64,000 nt of DNA, taken from the NCBI GenBank assembly GCA_023333565.1, contig JAJKFH010001792.1, positions 1-64,000 on the forward strand, given 5' to 3'. The DNA is from Puffinus mauretanicus. Lineage: Eukaryota > Chordata > Aves > Procellariiformes > Procellariidae. Below the pieces are notes generated by a model. That model was given only the letters and a program-made list of their open reading frames with translations. It had not been told where the DNA came from and searched no databases. Positions 11,761-24,599 of the stretch are shown here, one piece after another. Positions within the stretch are counted from its first letter, which is position 1; every line of letters starts with the position of its first letter. Both the position numbers and the translations under genes were made by a program.

Positions 11761-14700
11761 CTACCAAATTTTAGAAACTTTCCTTATACATCATCAGGGT
11801 AAACAATATTGTTTTAGTGGCAATATGATAATTTCACGTAAGAAGTTCTTATCCATCTCCATTGCTTATTTACAGGCAACTTTTCTATTCCTTGTATATA
11901 GTCCAAATACATTTATCCATCATTTTACTGGTATAAGTATGCCATGAATTTGTGATGTTGTCTATTCCACCCACTTGAGAATATGATATGATGGTATTTG
12001 GGACAGGAAGAGTCCCAAAAAAACTAATTCCATCAGCCAGGAATAGACTTTTATATCTCAGCTATTTACCACGGTCTCCTTTCAACTTATTTCAAGCAGC
12101 AATTCTGCACTGAGAGTGTTGGTTTCTAGCACTATAATTTTAATTACCTGCAGGTGTTTCCATGTGTGCTGGGTGCCCCACTCCTGTCAGTGGAGACTGA
12201 GGCAACAGATTTGGCAGATTTTGGAGAGCAGTTCAGCTGTTCGAACGTACGTTCCTCCTTCAGGATTCATTGCATCACTCTTCACACCCTATTGACTGAA
12301 TTAATTTAATCTTAGACTGAAATGGAATCTAAAATACCCACATGTGGGCACCAACATCATAGATGTCTGGAGTTAGGAGAGTTAAGTCCCAGCTCAATGA
12401 TTAGTTTGAATATAGTTGTCTGTATTTGGTGTGACTATCCTGCCCAGATTAGAGATGTTTAATTTTTATTTATTTATGTTTTTTTAAAAAATTTGCATCT
12501 CTCAACTCCTGGCACAACAGCTCTCAGCTTTGGCTGCAGTTCAAATAAATGGATTTGAACCATAGCACATTTGCAGTCCTGAGCCTGACTTGCAAAATAA
12601 AGCTTCAAACTCAGAAGAAAATCTGATCTCTCCTAACTGTGTGAAGGAAAACACACCCTCTTTATTGAACTTCATACTCTAGCACACTCTTATTATAAAC
12701 TGTTGTTGATTATCTAATTCTTCTGGGCATATGAGCAATGCCAGAATGTCGGTTTTACATTAAAAGGATGCAGTTTAAAAACCAAAACAAAACCCTAAAT
12801 ACAGAAATAAAATATGTGTTTAATTAGGGCTTTAATCTTTCCTGAGCTCATTAAAAAAAAAAAAAAGTGGGGAATGGATGCCCATAGGGTCTGATAATAT
12901 TTTGCTAGAGTGAAAACTACTCCTACAATATATATTAGTAAACATCCATTTGTGTTAGTAATTAACTTCAGTGTTTGGATATCTGTTTATTTCTCCTGAT
13001 TGCATGTTCCAGTCCAGATCATTGTTAAATGAGCAGCACCATAATAGCATTGATAGAACTGTTTGGACAATTATTTTTCAGTTAAAACTGAGACTTAGCT
13101 GCTCTGGAAGTCAGCATCTTTCCTCTGGGGCAAGCTGATCTCTATCTGCCCCACAGCTGAGCTTGCAGATCACTTAGGATCTTTGTTTTTGGGGCAGAAG
13201 AACTGGACAGAGAAAAGTTCTATAAAAAATTTTGAGATTTTGAGGTTAGTGAACCCAAATTTCAGAATACAAAACCTTTCCAAGAAACAAAAGTAGAGTT
13301 TTCATCAGGATGTAATATCATTTAAAAAAAAAAAAAAAAAGCCAGTTCAGGGAAAAGATGCTCAAAATGCAGAGACAAAAGTTCCTCATATTCTTTTATA
13401 AACCTCCATAAACTGATCAGCACAGTAGAAGAGGTACGGGGAAGCAAGTGAAATACCTTTCTTCATTAAAGAAGCTTGATCAAAAATATGTGATGAAAAC
13501 AGAAATAAATACTCCTAGGGCACAAATCTGGAGGAAAGAGAGAAATATATTGAGAGAGTAAGGATCACTGTGAAATTTCCGAATATTGGCCTGAAAATCA
13601 TTTTCAGCCACAGAGGCTGAAAAGGTTAGGAAATGTCCAAAGTAGAACAAGCACCACGCAATGTGGAATTAATCCCTGAGAGTTTGTAAAGTTTCATTGG
13701 CAGGTAGTAAAGGTATCTCAAAGGCAGGTGAAGACCTCAATGAAGGAAAGGAATATTATTCAGTGCTTCAGAAACAACAGAAATGCTTCACTGGTCCTGT
13801 GACTCAAGACAAAAATAAAAATGTTGCTATTGTTCCTTAAAGTATCAATACATACATATATGCATATGTCTATAAACCTTATCTGTATCTGTCTCTAGAT
13901 TTGTGGGTATGTATATTTTCTCAGAAATGCGGGATTGTGTGTGTATTGCTTTAATGTAATGAAGACCCATTTCTTCTCAGGCTTGGTGCAAAAGAAATAT
14001 TTCCTACTAATAATTTATTTTGTAAAAATATTTGCAAAATTGTAGAATTTTTTAAATCTCTCGTTAATGTAAAAAAAGTTGGAACACTTCATAACACTTC
14101 CCCCTCCCCCCTCCCAAAAAAAAAAAACATTAAGCAGGGAATGTTTTCAAACCATCTTCTCCTGTCAGAATTTTTTGTTTCAATTACTTTGTTTCAGTTT
14201 ACATAAAGATGAAAACTGACATTGGATAAAGGTTTTGCAGGAATCTCTTCTCAGCATGCAGCACCCTAGTCTTCATGTTTAGAGGCAAGTCAATGAACTG
14301 GAGGGGTCCAAGGCTGGTTCTTTGTCCTGAAGCGGCAGGGCTGGCTTCCTCCCCAGAGCAGAGTCCTTCCCATCTGCTGGGAATGGCTATGGCCTGTGTG
14401 GGCTCTCAGATTGTGCCTGGTCATTTTTTTGGTGACTACTAGGCAGATCTGTCCAAAACCTTGGCAGAGAGCAAGCCAAAAATTAAAATCTATAGAAGAT
14501 TTTGGAAAAATATCTCAGCCCGTGCTCTGGCTCTAGTTAACTGCTATAGACAGAAAAGGTTAATGCTAATTTTCTGTGTAATATTGGCTAAGCCAATTAG
14601 GTTTTCAAACCTTTGTGCCTGAAGTTAAGCATATAAATTATTTTTCAGGTATTTAAATAAAATTGGCTGGGTTTTCTGAGAAGCTGAGAATCTTCTGAGT

Positions 14701-15119
14701 CAATATTTTTTAGACTTCATTAAAACTTTATGTGATCAGTGTAGCAGCATCTTCCATGTCTGGGTTAAACTGAGACTTTTTCTTTTTATATTTTAAATCC
14801 CAATTTGGATTAGGAACTCAATTCTGAATTATGTCCTGAGCTTATTTCTAAACTTGCCAAGAGCAAAATTATTATAAAGCATCCCAGACAGATATCTTGT
14901 TCAGGACAGGGACTTAATCCATATAGGAAAACAAGAATTATCCTGCATATTTTAAAATGGAAATTTCAGCATATGTTTTCATTTGAAATCAAAAGTTTTT
15001 TACCTTTTTCTCAGGGGAAAATAAGAGGCACTTCCTTTCTCTAATGCTTCATATGCTCATCTGGGAAGTGGGAACCAGATGCATGCTTTTGCTCTTATTC
15101 AAGCAAACCAGGATGTCCC

Positions 15120-15200
15120 AGCTGACTTCGGTTATTGGTAATATTACTGAGATATTGGTATTATTGGTATTGATATTATTACTGGGATATTGATATCATA
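15120..15200. repeat. Degenerate TATTGGTATT repeat
   Basis: Several imperfect copies of GATATTGGTATTATTGGTATT-like units give a short irregular tandem array. Confidence 0.6.
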
Positions 15201-16800
15201 ACCTGAATACATTCTGACTGTTTAATTTGACCACAGAACTCACTGTGAGACTTGAGGAGTTATCTAAAAATATGTAGCATGACACATGATACATTTCTGT
15301 GGGAAATTTAACTTTGATAACTGGCCTTTTCCAAGCACAAAGTTTTATCTAGACTTTTAGGCTCTTGAAACTTGCATTTTCTGACCTACTAGGTTGGGAT
15401 CATCCACACTCTTTGAAAGACCTGTCTTCGACAGGAAACGGCTCTGCTTGACAATTTGCAAAACAGACACAGTGAGATCAAGTTTATACAACTGCTGCAA
15501 CGTTGTAATGTGATCCCATTTATATGTACATACCACACACATCATAGCAAAGCAGAGCCTCAATTCCTTATTAGAGTCCCTAAGTGATACAATAAAATAA
15601 GTAAAAACGATCACAAAGACAACAGAGATGTGTAACCGGTATTATCAGAGCAGCCACAACTTCATCTTATTGCTTTAGACATTGTATATAGATGTAGTAA
15701 TATGTGATCACTGCCCCAAAAGATACATCAACAGAAATTAATACAACCACAGTAGCTAGTCGTTGGAACAACTTGCCAAGAATTCGAATAAACTCATCAT
15801 GAAGTGAGATCTGAAAGTCAAATATATCTGTGTCTTTCTGAAAGTTGTGTTGTAACTGAATGAGAAGTGATAGGCTTCAGGCAAGAACCTGAAGGTATAA
15901 GGTGTGAGACTCATCCTGCATCTTATTGAAAAGTTGTACACCTAAGACGAAGCTCCCCCCATAGCCTGTGGAGGTAATTCCTCTTGTCCTAACATCAGTG
16001 TTTCACATAGGTAGGATGGATCACCTCCCAGCAGCATGTCCTTCTCCTAACGTTGAGGTGAGCAGCAACAGAGGAAAGGAATCCTCCCTCACAATCATCC
16101 TTATGGAGCCCTGATCCCTTCAAGACGGTGGACAAGCTTTAACCCTGGCAGCAGTACCATTAATTTTGGTGGGATTTGTGTAGCAGCAAGGATCACTCCA
16201 CTTGGTGGTTATGCCCTTCACTGCTGAGACTGGCTGGAAGACAAGCCCTCAGAAAATGAGGCAGGGACATTTAATTTTATTTTTTTAATGTAGCTGCTAT
16301 TTTGTTGAGGTTTTCCTTAACCAGGGATGGAATTTTAATGTGATCTGGAAGTTGGAACAAAAGCTTGGAAACATTGTTATTACTATTTATATCACTGTTT
16401 AGTTAGCAGTACTGGAAGGTATTAATATCACCTTCTGCATTATTAGAGTGAAATAAATGTTGGGAAACATTGGTCATGACAGAATGAAAAAAGAACAAAA
16501 AAGTGAAGAATTTTCTCCCTCCTATTTTTTTAATAACAATAAAATCTATAAAACAGTCCAAAGAATAAGAAATATCATGTTAGAAACAAACATGGATATA
16601 AAAATAGTAATAAGAACAACTACCAAATTTGCTCTTAAGACGGAAAACAGGATAATTAACTCTGCTTCCATCCTGATGATCTCATTTGAATTTATGCAAT
16701 TTCCTTTAATTTCTCCTTTGTTTGTTCTATTTTCCTTTACCCATGTGCTTTTATCATTTCTGTTGTTTATTCATGGCAGAGCTGGTTGCAGCTTTCAATC

Positions 16801-16842
16801 AAAAAAGAAGGAAAAAAAAAAAGAACAGAAAAAAAAACCAAC
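16801..16842. repeat. A-rich polypurine tract
   Basis: Nearly pure A/G on the plus strand, with short C interruptions. Low complexity only. Confidence 0.75.
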
Positions 16843-17094
16843 TGCACCATCCTCCAACTGGCCAACGTGGAGGTTGGAGATCACACGGGGATCAAAGCGA
16901 TATGAGGACAACAGGGGTTTCATTAAAATGTTCTCCTCTCTGCCTGAGGAAAGAGCAGTGAGGACAGGGTGAGAGGGGGAGGGGGGAAGGGAAATCATCT
17001 GGCCCAAACAAGTTTAACTAAAAAAAAATCCAAGCAAACCACCTGTGGTCTCCTTGGAAACTGGCTTGCAACCCCTCCAGCCACCTTTTAATGA

Positions 17095-17330
17095 AACCCC
17101 AGAGCCCCTTTATTAATTTATTAAAGAATCTATTTTCTGAAGATTCATAAACCGCGCATAACTCATATTCCAACACATCTCTGCTATGCTAATAGCGCGT
17201 GCTGCCATGAATAATTAATTCTTTAATTAGTAATAATTAGAGGTTGTTGTATAGGTCAAACCATTGGGCTGACAGCATGCTACTGTCAAAATGTCATTTG
17301 AATTAACGGGACTGTGGCCCTTTCTACACA
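17095..17330. promoter_or_regulatory. Strong candidate conserved noncoding element (homeodomain/POU motifs)
   Basis: Three TAATTA cores lie within 28 bases (17212-17217, 17224-17229, 17234-17239). A POU-octamer-like ATGCTAAT lies just upstream at 17186-17193, and TTTATTAATTTATTAAAG at about 17108-17125. Between them sit intact CpGs (ACCGCGCATAAC, AATAGCGCGTGC) that would normally decay in neutral AT-rich DNA. No repeat family or open frame explains the block. This motif density matches homeodomain-bound developmental enhancers. That function is inference from motif content, without an alignment. Confidence 0.5.
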
Positions 17331-17689
17331 GAATGATTCGTCATTTGGGGTCGGTTGCCACCTCCCCACCAAATTTTATTGTTTTAATGGTGGGTTGCTT
17401 TAGAAGGTGTGGAATATGTAAAAAGAAACATTTAATAATGTTTATGGCACAAAAGAAAAGGCTGCAGACCTTCAGCAGATTCTTATAGTAGTGGATCTTG
17501 GTCTGGGCAGTGTTTGTTCCCCCTGTGGAAAAAACAAGAAAGGGATGAATGTAGTTGCACTGACATTCTGCGTTAAGCCAAATCATGGTTTTTTGGTCAA
17601 AATCACTGCCCACTCTCTACATCTCTGCAAAGGCTACAGTTGAGGGTCTAGTTCTTCTACTCAGTGGATGACCAGAGGAATTTAATCTT

Positions 17690-17770
17690 TGGAACAGGTA
17701 TACCGAGACCTAGGTTCAATCCTTCGACTGTTTAAAGCCTGAGGAATTTTGAACCATTGTTCTCCACTTT
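17690..17770 (+). mobile_element. Possible MIR-type SINE, 5' part
   Basis: GAGACCTAGGTTCAATCC at about 17705-17722 matches the region just after the tRNA-derived promoter of amniote MIR elements (GGAGACCTGGGTTCAATTCC), which includes the box-B-like GGTTCAATCC. Flanking sequence is too diverged to place the ends. Confidence 0.45.
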
Positions 17771-18324
17771 TTCAGGGGAATACAGAAGCTGCTGGTATGG
17801 ACAGGCTTGAAGATTGAGTGTTAGTACTGCTCTGCACTGTAGGAACCCAATCATCACCACTGAAAAAGGGTAATAAGTTACCCTATGAGTTAAGCCACTT
17901 GATTGGAAAGAAGGGCTTGGGCAAGAAGGCAGTTAAGAAGGGAATGGAAATCAACAAATTCATGAGAGGTGAATGCTGCAAGTATTGATTGTGCATCTAT
18001 TTATTTCACTCCTGGGTGCAGCACCTTCTAGAGAAGGATGACAGGTCAAACCAAGACAGCAAATTTCCTGGAAGAGCTCTTCACAGACCCCTGGGACCTG
18101 AATTGTGCCAGAATTTCTCATTTGAGGAACAAGCGATGGGGCTTATCTGAACTCACAGGAACCACAAGGGGAGATCAGAAATGCCTATGGAGAACAAATG
18201 CATTGAAGATTACTAAATATATGGAAACTACAACTGCCTGACTTGGAAATGCTGGAAACGGGAAATATGAGAAGGAATTATCAGTTATGCTCATTCTTAT
18301 TATTCCTCTACAGGCATATATTTT

Positions 18325-18410
18325 TGGCTGCTCTCACAGACAGGATTATAGGTTGGCTGGACCTTCAGTCTGACCTAACACAACCATTATGTTATAAAGA
18401 ACAATTCCTA
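18325..18410 (-). mobile_element. Possible old reptile-type CR1 scrap
   Basis: CAGTCTGACCTAACACAACC resembles the reverse complement of the old CR1 3' region (TAGTCTGACCTCCTGTATAACACAGG). Only about 50 bases support this and the terminal repeat is absent. Confidence 0.28.
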
Positions 18411-19039
18411 TATGAGGAATTTGATGCACTTAACACCCATTTGTCTGACTTTTTTGTGTCTCTTCTGAGGGAGGTAGCAGACATCTTCAGATGCAGTGGG
18501 GTTATTTACCAAACTTGCACCACCAAAGTGAAGTGCTGGGTGAAGGTAAATGAGAAGGCTTGCTCTGGCTAGGCAGCACAATAACGAAATGAACAGCGGA
18601 GACTCTGTCCCAGTTTGAAGGGGGAAGGAAGAGAGAGATGATTTAATGGGGTAATTGCAATGGTAGCACAAGATAGAGGAACAGATGTGCATCAGAGGTG
18701 GTGGGGTAAATCACCTAGGCAGAGTCCCACGCTATCGCAATTTGACTGATCTTAGTTCAGCTCAAATACTCTGCACGGCACTGCTGTGCCCGACAGACCC
18801 ATACGTTAAGCACTGATGGAGCAAGGGATTTGATTCATGCATTTCATTGCACTTGAAAGACACCAACCTGAATGGGTTGGTGTTGTTGCAGTCATCACAG
18901 AAATACAAACACACAGCCTTAATCATAACCAAAGTGAATGAAAAGAAGTCCCCTAACTCACAGTAGAATGGATTGGAGCCCAAGAGCCCACTCTTTTCAA
19001 TTCCTGCTCTGACTGCAAAATACACATTCTTTCTTTATA

Positions 19040-19720
19040 GGAACAACCGTAGCAGCCTTTTTATTCCTCTCTTCCGTGCCTACTAGCAGAAGAATTAATA
19101 AGTGGAGGCTAAGCAAATGCAAAAAGGGCTTGAGTATGTTTGCCAGTTAAAAAGAGATTAAAACCAACCCTTTCTGTAAAGAGGAAAAAAAAAGAAAAAT
19201 ATGACGAGAAAATAAACCCATAATAATATAGGCAGTGGAGTGAAGTGGCAGCTATTTTGCTGCCAGTCAAAAAATTATGTTATCAGAAATCCTTTTGCAT
19301 CATTACATATTGATGTTTTTTAAAAAAAAAAAAAATGAAAAGAATGTCACCAGAGATTGTACATTAAAGTTGTTTGCTGTTGACAATGCAACAAGGTCAA
19401 GCAGGATTTTACACAAAAGCTCTTTGAATTCTACATCAAGGGGTCTGGTTTGCAAAGGGAAACAAGCATGTTGGTGACGGTGAACATCGTTGCAAATCTG
19501 CTGCTCACAACACAGGGCACAATTTACGTTCTTCTTCCAAAAAAGTACAAAGGCTTATTGGTGTGCAAATGATTTAAATTAATATGTTAATCAGATTTTC
19601 AGAGTCAACAACTTGTGACTGTGTTGTCAAAATAACCCCGCCGTACATTAGTAGCAATAATAGAGTATCGGCAACGGTGTTCAAAATATGACAGAACTCA
19701 AACATTTGTCACTGGAGAAA
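19040..19720. promoter_or_regulatory. Candidate conserved noncoding element
   Basis: About 680 bases without recognised repeats apart from an A run at 19321-19334. It includes TGTGCAAATGATTTAAAT and AATATGTTAATCAG (19562-19595), the first being POU-like. Retained CpGs occur in ACGGTGAACATCGTTGC, CCCGCCGTAC and TATCGGCAACGG. The mix of AT-rich motif clusters with undecayed CpGs in a gene-free region suggests selective constraint. No function can be assigned. Confidence 0.38.
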
Positions 19721-22454
19721 GGATGGTCTATTCAAGTGTCATTGAATAGAGTTATTAGCCCAAAGTTAGACAGAGGTTGTTTTACTCGTACTTCTGTCTC
19801 TAGTCTACTGCAAGACCAGCCACACATCAATTAATCTACGTGCCTCATTTTCCCTAGCTGGGAAAAGCAGAGTGCCCAGGAACTTACTGGGGGAGAGATA
19901 ACTGGTGTATTCTTCCCATACAGATATTTTTTGCCCCTTGTCTCCTGGCAGAAGACACAGCCTTTTGTTTTCTCTACCCACTCTTGCGATGGGTCTTGCA
20001 GTTCTTCCCAACAAAAGTCCACAGCAACACACATCTTTGTGGAGCTGCCATGAACTCTGTGAACCCAAATCTGTCTCTTCTGTTCCTCCTTCTGTCCACA
20101 GAACTTTCTATTTTTTATTGTCTCACAACCAGCTGCACACCGGCTTCGTTTCTTAGGATTTTCTCCAGTGTCTCTTAATCTCTTTTTGTAAGACAGAATT
20201 GTTCTCTCTTTTTTTCTTTTCCACCTGTTTTTCTGCCCATTTCTTTTCACAGTTCTCTTGTTCAGAAAACTTGTTTTTCTACTCACTCTTCCAACAAAGA
20301 AACTCTTCTTTTGCCTTGTTTTCATAGTTTTACAGGCATCTGCCCAGCCTCTTGCACTCTTAATGTTTAGTGGCTATCAAAATATCCTGAATTACCTACA
20401 TATTTTTTTGTCTCTTCCACCATGCCCTGTCTCAACTTATCTTTGTATCCAGTAGCATCTTTATGCCCAGACCTTCTGAACTACAAACCCTATGGACAAA
20501 ATACTCCCTACTTTAAAACCTTGTGTCAATATATGTAAAGGGAGACAACATATCCTACAGCTTCTGCTTCTAGGTCTCTCTTGTCACTGACACTCTCTGT
20601 GTAAGTTTTGGTCAGGGTTGTATTATCAGCTGTCACCAATTTATCTTCCTTGTCCTAATTGTCCTAAGTGTGAAGTGACCATTTTCCCCAAATTTCTTTC
20701 AGTTTTCAGTGAGACCCTCCTTTTTCCCCTTGTGATGATCCTCAGTTTATGAACTCCTCTAGTCAAAAGCTGCTCACTCTCTGTATCTGGTCCAAGTCAG
20801 CCTATTCCTCTCTTAGGACTATCTCTTAGCTGTGCTCAAACAGCTTCTACCACATGGCAGCTCCCAGCTCATTTGACCGTCCCACAGGCTGTTTAGTATG
20901 CAACACCATAATTCTAATGCACTAGATTCCAGCATTTAAGATTTTTTTTTTGTCATTTTGCCTGCAGATAAACTTCTACCATGTATAACACAGAATACAG
21001 ATAATGCAGATCCTTGCAGTGGGCTTCGCTTGAAAGGATTTGTGTTCATGCAGGGATCTGCATGCTATGTTAATGCACAGATCTGCAGGTCCTACTGATA
21101 CTTACACCACCAACCTTACTCTGCCTGTATAGATACCCTATCCTGCTACCCATGTGTTTGTGGAAGGTGTAGATGTGATGCTAATTATTATTGACAGCCT
21201 AATGAATATGTTCAGCTGAGCAGCAGATATAAACACATCCCTGCAATACAAGGATGCACATCATAGAGAAGCAGGCCGTATGGGTCTTCCAGGTTGCTTC
21301 GCCCAACTCCATCCTTTTGTCATCTTTCTACAGACAATATACCCCTATTTCTAAGCTTTAACTTGCAGAGAGCATTGTGCATGCTCTTCTCCTTGACAGC
21401 ATGGCTTCCCAGATAAAATACCGGCTCCAAACTCCTAGGAGCCTCTGGGATCTTCCCAGTTGTGTCCCACCATGAGCCATGCTCATGGCAGCTGCGCAAG
21501 GTGTATGTTGGGTGCTATCCTGGTAGTGGACAAGCAGGCTCCTCTGCTCTGCTGGTCCCATCACACAGATAAAACGCTCCTGTTTCACTTCTGGAAGACT
21601 GCAAGACGAAGCCTTAATATCAAGGAATGAAATCAGTCCCCCTGTTTGCTTACACAAGCGGTGCTCATCTTTGTCTTCCTCCATTTTCATCTCTTTTCTA
21701 CAGCTATGTTGGAGGTGATCCAGGATCCTAGAGCCACAGCTAGTTTCTGACCCCCCTGTTATAACCCTCTCCCGGCATGTTCTCAAGCCACCACTGTCCT
21801 TTTTCCAAGAAGCTACGCCATCTGTAGCTACTACCACCTCCTCAGATATCCTTGCTCCACTCATGGGGACCTCCTCTCCTCAAAGATGTTCCTGTGTGCT
21901 TGGTTTGGTGAACAGGTTTTTCTCCCTGCTGCATGCTCTCAGGCTTGGCCCCATGTTTTATTGCCCTGACATATACCATTACAGGTACCACCAGGAAAGA
22001 TATATGGAGGAGAAAGTGTTTGTTCCATAATAGATGGATGGACTATAGTAGTGCACTCTTACCTGTACAATACATCACTGGGATTACTTTTCATATATCA
22101 TCCTCTCTTGTCAAAGTACTTTCCAATAGAAACCTGAGTTTCATCACAGCTCACAAGGGAGCCTTGACTTGCAGCCAGGTTTGCTGCAAGGTCACAGATG
22201 TTTCAGATGAATTGGAGTAGTCTGTTTTAGTGACCTTGAGTCAGCAGAATGTGCCAGGTTTGTCTTTAGTTTTCAGTGTGAGAGATGGCAAAACTAAGAA
22301 TACAAACCAAATCTTTGGGGGTAGAATTGGATAGACGTCCTGTGCCAACTAATGCTATAAAATATGGGAAGAATGTGTCTGGCCAAAGCTCTCATGCAAA
22401 TGTTGGATTTGGCTTCGTATCCAAGGTGTTGGCTTGACTTCCTTCCTTTAATTT
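19721..22454. other. Noncoding stretch with pyrimidine-rich segment
   Basis: From about 19840 to 20900 the plus strand is noticeably T/C-rich. This opens long minus-strand frames (19831-20325, 164 codons, Lys/Arg-rich). Another minus frame at 21358-21864 is open for 168 codons. Neither shows a known domain, and both are treated as chance. No repeat end was recognised. Confidence 0.45.
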
Positions 22455-22640
22455 GTCATAAGAATATCAGAACAAAAACCTGCTGTACATGGTCAGACCA
22501 AAAGCCCACCTAACCCCTTTTTCTGTATTGTCTGTGAGGGATAGTAGAACAGGGTGACCAGTCAGTACTACCTCCTCTACCTGCTCAGGGCCCATAACAT
22601 GCTTGCCCCAATCATTTCCCAGTCTTGATTCTGCTAATGT
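22455..22640. mobile_element. Ancient amniote interspersed repeat (family not named)
   Basis: TCATAAGAATATCAGAAC and CATGGTCAGACCAAAAGCCC, followed by CACCTAACCCC and TGTATTGTCTGTGAGGG, align by memory with a repeat abundant in turtles and crocodilians. That repeat reads roughly CATAAGAACGGCC, GGTCAGACCAAAGGTCC, ATCTAGCCCAG, TATCCTGTC. The copy is heavily diverged, and strand and exact ends are uncertain. Confidence 0.6.
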
Positions 22641-24559
22641 GTATTGCACAAAAGCAGATTTCAGCTTTGCGTTAAACTGCTTCTCTCCTAGACTTGGGAT
22701 AGAAAGTCACAAAGCTGAGTTGGGCAAGAACTTAGTTATTACGGAAAAAAAAAACCTTAGAATGACTTCTGGCATTCAGGTGTAAGCCAGCCAAATGTGT
22801 CTGAGTCAAATTTCAGGGTTGCACATCTGTGCTGGAGCCTGAAACTGCTGTCTTGTACTCAAGTGCCTCATGGGTTTTTTGCAAGAAGTCTTTATATGTT
22901 GTGCTTTTGACTCTCTTCCATAACTCCCTGTCCATGGCTAGCAGAAGGTCCAAACCCCTGGTCCTAACATCTTTTTTTCCTTTTTCTTTTTTTTCTCTTT
23001 TCCTCTTTCTTTTTTCTTTTTTCCTTTTTCTTTTTTCCTTTTTCTTCTCCCCCCCCCCCCCCCTTTTTTTTCTTTCTCCATTCTCCTTTCTTCTTTCTTT
23101 CTTTCTTTCTTCTTGTTCCTTTTCTAAGAGAAGGGGTGCAGTACTTCAGGTAGTTTATAAAACGTACTGGTCCCAAATGATCAGGAAGGCCTAGAATTCA
23201 AATCTCTCAGTTCCTGTCCAAATTCTAAAATTATTTTGCTTTTGTGTTTATTGCATAATAAATGAACCTTCATCCTGGGCGTAGGATGTGTGCTGGCTAA
23301 TATGGTATCCCTTTGGCTTTGACAATTTTACTTTCCAGTTATTATCAGAGCTATTATGGATGCACAGGTTGATTAAAACATAAAAAGCAGTCACTGCCCT
23401 GAGGTACCTATATTATTTTTAGCTCAAAGGAGACACAATATCCTTGCATAGCTTCTGTGTGGCTTCTGTGGATTCCTCTCATGGTTCAGGCCTCTAGGGG
23501 CCAGGGCAGCCAACTCAACCATCACTGGGACGTTACTGAACATCTCAGCATTTTAGGAGCTCTGGACATTTCTTCCCAAAGCTTTAAATGACAAAGACAT
23601 GCCAGGAACCTAATAAAAGGTTTCCTTACATTTCCCTCTTGAACAGAAATTCCTAAATGTTATCTTTGATTAGTAGCTACCATGCAGAAAGCCTGCCGCT
23701 CTGCAATGTGATTGAGCCACAGTTCTGTCCTCCCCACTCCATTTTCCCTAAATGCAGAGCAAAGGTGCAGGAGTACTGTGAAGAGGTTTTAAAACCTCCA
23801 ATTCTGGTCATGCCAGGGATTCTCCAGGTAGGAAACACAGAAAAGCAGAAATTCTTCAAAAAAAGGGAACGTTTTAATGCATTTACATTTTTATTTAAAA
23901 AGTAATTTCCTTGAAAATTAAATGCTCATTTGGTTCAATGGCCATTTAATGGCCGTTGTTCCACTGTGAGTGCTGGCAGTGGTGCGGCAGTGATCACTCC
24001 ACTCTGCTTTTGGGTTCCAGTGGGAACAGGTAAAGTCAAAACTCTAAGCTTCAAGCTGAAGAGCAAAAAAGAAATCAGTCTGAAGAGTGCACCTGTATGT
24101 CTTAGATATTTTTTGTGTCTGAATCACTGTTTTTTTATTCCATAAAGAGTATGTAGATGACATGTAAATGTTATGTAAATTGGGTCCATAGTCCATTAAA
24201 GCGCAATATTATAATCACTAATACCCTATAGGCATGGACAGATCAACCAACCAAGTTTTATTTGATCTTTGTCAGAGGCAGTGAGCCCTTTTATGCAATA
24301 TTTTGTGTACATGCCTTTATTGTGAAGATCATCATTTCAAAATGTGCCCGTGTGGGATAAATAGATGTTGTTGATGTGCATTTCTGCAGCAAAGTTCAGC
24401 AAGTATATTACCAGCAAAGAGACATTTTACAGACTGACCAAAATGAAGGAATCCTGCCTTCCAGTGAGAATTTCCATCTAAAGTGATCACCTAATCAGTA
24501 GACTTGAACAACCTCAAATTGCATACAACACTTAGCCTTCAACACCTGCTACTTTCACT
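22641..24559. other. Noncoding stretch around a polypyrimidine tract
   Basis: Apart from the tract at 22970-23125 nothing was recognised. The Phe/Ser- or Lys-rich frames over it (22829-23194 plus, 22964-23176 minus) are compositional artefacts. Confidence 0.5.
22970..23125. repeat. Long polypyrimidine/polypurine tract with C15 run
   Basis: Positions 22970-23079 are 110 unbroken pyrimidines. After one A at 23080 the pyrimidines resume to 23114 and, after a G, to 23125. Inside are CTTTTTTCC-like units, 15 consecutive C at 23049-23063, and a (TTTC)n stretch at about 23090-23110. Mirror symmetry and strand purity make triplex (H-DNA) formation plausible. Confidence 0.95.
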
Positions 24560-24599
24560 AGCCAAATTAAAAGAAAACAAGTGTATACAAAAAAGACTG

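Larger units (their letters stand above)
11770..17090. other. Long noncoding stretch with simple repeats
   Basis: No gene recognised. Simple-sequence items are A runs at about 12852-12866 and 13323-13340, a C-then-A run at 14101-14128, ATTGGTATT-like repeats at 15120-15200, and a purine run at 16801-16842. A plus-strand frame at 16457-16972 is open for 171 codons, but it crosses the purine run, is Lys/Ile/Phe-rich and matches nothing known. I treat it as chance. No CR1 or MIR end was seen. Confidence 0.5.
17331..19039. other. Noncoding stretch, mostly unique
   Basis: Outside the two possible repeat fragments listed separately, nothing was recognised. Open frames reach 109 codons (18243-18572, plus) but have no family signature. 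Confidence 0.5.

Noticed and set aside
16457..16972. 171-codon plus-strand open frame
   Set aside because: It is Lys/Ile/Phe-rich and crosses a polypurine run, with no domain or gene context. Probably chance.
19831..20325. 164-codon minus-strand Lys/Arg-rich frame
   Set aside because: Explained by the T/C-rich plus strand; no recognisable protein family.
21358..21864. 168-codon minus-strand frame
   Set aside because: Mixed composition but no domain, signal or splice support. It could be revisited with transcript data.
22829..23194. Phe-rich and Lys-rich frames on either strand
   Set aside because: Direct translation of a polypyrimidine/polypurine tract.
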